A stretch of DNA of 14,430 nucleotides from a candidate division FCPU426 bacterium (lineage in GTDB: Bacteria > Oederibacteriota > JAAXVQ01 > JAUVAV01), in the NCBI GenBank assembly GCA_030619365.1, contig JAUXBQ010000044.1:1-14430 (forward strand), in the 5' to 3' direction. The translations under genes and the position numbers were made by a program. This document shows, one piece after another, positions 12,689-14,430 of the stretch (position 1 is its first letter; the number at the start of each line of letters is the position of its first letter). The notes under the pieces are model-generated. The model saw only the letters and a program-made list of their open reading frames with translations, searched no databases and had not been told where the DNA came from.

Positions 12689-12722
12689 GTTCAGGGTTGG
12701 AATTATCTGAACAGCCTATAAT
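12689..12722 (+). promoter_or_regulatory. Dyad followed by a TATAAT box upstream of the 117-residue gene
   Basis: A perfect stem GTTCAG (12689-12694)/CTGAAC (12707-12712) with a 12-base loop is followed by TATAAT at 12717-12722, with no good -35. It may mark the end of the propeller transcript, a regulated promoter for the next gene, or both. A second -10-like TAGAAT lies at 12776-12781, only six bases before the next ATG. Confidence 0.3.
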
Positions 12723-12787
12723 TCCGGTCTCTCCTAATGCGTTACTTTTCCGCGCCATTTTCATCCCTTTCGTGCTAGAATAAAATC

Positions 12788-13141
12788 ATGAACACAGAAC
12801 AACTCAACCTCTGGGACCAAATCCTGGAGCAACTCCTACAATTGGAAATTTCTGAAAAGCGGACCACCTCGGAAGGATATTTCGAGGCAGTGCTCATAAG
12901 CCGTGATTTGTCGAAGTGGTTTGAGAGCCTGGCTCAACACCTGGGTCCTGCGTTCAAGCCAACCGGTGAGGCGCCTGCCCAGGCCGCGAAGGAAGTAGCC
13001 GCGCCGTATGGCGGTATTCGCAAGGATCAAACCCTGTTTTACAAGACTTTCGAAGATTTCTCCCTGGCGGCCATGTTCTGGCCCTGGGGCAATGGAGAAA
13101 GCATTACCCTGAAAATGTGGCTCATTCAATCCGGCCAGTAA
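12788..13141 (+). CDS. Hypothetical protein, 117 residues
   Basis: Not recognised. It has a helical N-terminal part with regular leucines (LWDQILEQLLQLEISEK), a short Ala/Pro-rich hinge around residues 58-72, and a C-terminal part rich in aromatic residues (FYKTFEDFSLAAMFWPWGNGESITLKMWL). There is no signal peptide, membrane helix or metal motif, so it is probably a small soluble cytoplasmic protein. The ATG has no clear Shine-Dalgarno sequence: the bases before it are A/T-rich, and a TAGAAT box sits at 12776-12781, so a leaderless or weakly translated mRNA is possible. Coding is supported by an uninterrupted frame, protein-like composition, and its fit between two genes on the same strand. 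asnS begins 64 bases downstream. Confidence 0.65.
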   Translation: MNTEQLNLWDQILEQLLQLEISEKRTTSEGYFEAVLISRDLSKWFESLAQHLGPAFKPTGEAPAQAAKEVAAPYGGIRKDQTLFYKTFEDFSLAAMFWPWGNGESITLKMWLIQSGQ

Positions 13142-13205
13142 GGGACTTTTCCCTGTCAATATATTCGCGCAAATTTTCCCGTTAAAAACCGCCACGGATT
13201 AACAG

Positions 13206-14430
13206 ATGAATAAACTGAGTATTCGGGAAATATTATCGCAGGAGCCGGCGGAGCACATGCTAACCGTCGAGGGGTGGGTGCGCACCAAGCGGGAAAGCAA
13301 GGCCTTTGCCTTCCTGGAAATCAACGACGGATCCTGCCTGCGCAACCTCCAGGTCATAATCGACGAAAAAGTGTCTGGATACGCCGATCTCCTGGCGCGT
13401 CTTTCCACCGGCGCCAGCGTCAAGGTCGAGGGCAGACTGGTGCCCTCGCAGGGCGGCAAACAAGCCGTGGAAGTGCAGGCCCAGCGTGTGGTCATTTACG
13501 GAACCGCGGACCATGCGCATTATCCCTTGCAAAAAAAGCGGCATTCTTTGGAGTTTTTACGCGAGATTGCCCACCTGCGCCCGCGGACCAACACCATCAG
13601 CGCCGTGACCCGGGTCCGGAGCGTGCTCTCCCTGGCCATCCACCGGTTTTTTCAGGACCGGGGCTTCCAATACATTCACACACCGATAATCACGACCAGC
13701 GACTGCGAAGGCGCGGGGCAACTCTTTCAGGTCACAACCCTGCCCCTGGAGAAGGTTCCCCAGCAGGCAGGACAGCCGGATTACCAGCAGGATTTTTTCG
13801 GCAAAAAAGCCACGCTGACGGTGAGCGGGCAATTGGGCGGGGAAGCGTACGCCTGCGCGCTGGGGAATATCTACACCTTCGGCCCGACCTTCCGGGCCGA
13901 GCACTCCAACACCACGCGCCATCTGGCCGAGTTTTGGATGGTGGAGCCCGAGATGGCCTTTTGCGACATTCATCAGAACATGGACGTGGCCGAGGCGTTT
14001 GTAAAATATATTTTTCAGCACGTCCTGGACCATTGCCGGGAAGACCTGGAGTTCTTCAACCAATGGGTCGATAAATCCATAATCGCCACCCTGGAACACG
14101 TTATTCGCGAGAAGTTCGAGCGGATTACCTACAGCGAGGCGGTCAAGCATCTGGAAAAAGCCATGGTGTCTTTTGAATTTCCGGTCAAGTGGGGTGCGGA
14201 CTTGCAGTCAGAGCACGAGAAGCACCTAACCGAACAGGTCTTTAAGAAGCCGGTCATGGTCACCGACTATCCCCGGGAGATCAAGGCGTTTTACATGAAG
14301 CAGAACGACGATAACCGGACCGTCCGGGCCCTGGATGTGCTGGTGCCCCGGCTGGGCGAAATTATCGGGGGCAGCGAACGCGAGGACAATTACGACCAGC
14401 TCCTGGCGCGAATCAAGCAGGCCGGGCTCA
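13206..14430 (+). CDS. asnS: Asparaginyl-tRNA synthetase (3' end outside the window)
   Basis: Charges tRNA-Asn with asparagine in the cytoplasm; a class IIb synthetase. The frame from ATG 13206 stays open to the window end: 408 residues are visible, and by comparison with E. coli AsnS (466) about 55-60 are missing, including motif 3. Residues about 15-105 form the OB-fold anticodon-binding domain (LTVEGWVRTKRESKAFAFLEINDGS). The catalytic domain shows motif 1 (FFQDRGFQYIHTPIITTSDCEGAGQLF), the AsnS-type DFFGKKATLTVSGQLGGEAYACAL, and motif 2 TFRAEHSNTTRHLAEFW with Arg230. PREIKAFYMKQNDD and GEIIGGSERED are also diagnostic. AsnS, not AspS or GatCAB-dependent charging, is indicated by the VSGQLGGE and SNTTRHLAEFW elements. 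The ribosome site is weak (GGA about nine bases upstream). Confidence 0.95.
   Translation, partial: MNKLSIREILSQEPAEHMLTVEGWVRTKRESKAFAFLEINDGSCLRNLQVIIDEKVSGYADLLARLSTGASVKVEGRLVPSQGGKQAVEVQAQRVVIYGTADHAHYPLQKKRHSLEFLREIAHLRPRTNTISAVTRVRSVLSLAIHRFFQDRGFQYIHTPIITTSDCEGAGQLFQVTTLPLEKVPQQAGQPDYQQDFFGKKATLTVSGQLGGEAYACALGNIYTFGPTFRAEHSNTTRHLAEFWMVEPEMAFCDIHQNMDVAEAFVKYIFQHVLDHCREDLEFFNQWVDKSIIATLEHVIREKFERITYSEAVKHLEKAMVSFEFPVKWGADLQSEHEKHLTEQVFKKPVMVTDYPREIKAFYMKQNDDNRTVRALDVLVPRLGEIIGGSEREDNYDQLLARIKQAGL

Noticed and set aside
12644..12787. tRNA or other RNA gene in the gap before the 117-residue gene
   Set aside because: There is no cloverleaf or CCA-ending acceptor pattern; only one six-base dyad and a TATAAT box are present.

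Overview
The window is bacterial chromosome of moderately high GC with AT-rich gaps. It holds thirteen protein genes, and the first and last are cut by the window edges. Genes sit close together on both strands, most have a clear Shine-Dalgarno sequence, and TTG and GTG starts are used. I see no rRNA, tRNA, CRISPR array, transposase or phage gene. The last gene, asparaginyl-tRNA synthetase, is a core chromosomal gene, so this looks like ordinary chromosome with lineage-specific genes. The secreted protein at 10817-12643 has a long Thr/Pro stalk and a C-terminal YPNP/GTYIY-type module. Such proteins are common in several poorly cultivated didermic phyla (Elusimicrobiota- or Omnitrophota-like, Fibrobacterota/FCB). 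That placement is an inference and is weak.

Layout. 2-1757 (+): the C-terminal end of a KamA-like radical SAM protein, then a GT2-like glycosyltransferase. 1864-2424 (+): manganese exporter mntP. 2717-3628 (+): an exported protein of seven TPRs, converging on a PilZ protein (4085-3636, minus), which lies downstream of a diacylglycerol-kinase-family lipid kinase (5264-4269, minus). 5515-6876 (+): a membrane protein with a TolA-like Ala/Glu/Lys-rich helix and an unrecognised C-terminal domain. 7010-8272 (+): a partner-switching regulator fusing STAS, an Ig-like segment, a zinc ribbon and an RsbW-type ATPase. It is followed 27 bases later by trehalose synthase (8300-10069) and then by a two-CBS-domain protein (10273-10662). 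10817-12643 (+): the secreted seven-repeat, probably seven-bladed propeller protein. 12788-13141 (+): a 117-residue orphan. 13206-end (+): asnS, lacking its C-terminus.

The most coherent unit is 7010-10069: an apparent stress or osmotic regulator next to an enzyme that makes a compatible solute. The most unusual items are that fusion regulator, the G-x-x-R-N propeller protein, the orphan C-terminal domain at 5515-6876, and the KamA-like fragment, which lacks both aspartates that lysine 2,3-aminomutase uses to hold lysine. Several gaps carry perfect dyads near plausible promoters. These sites rest on sequence reading alone.
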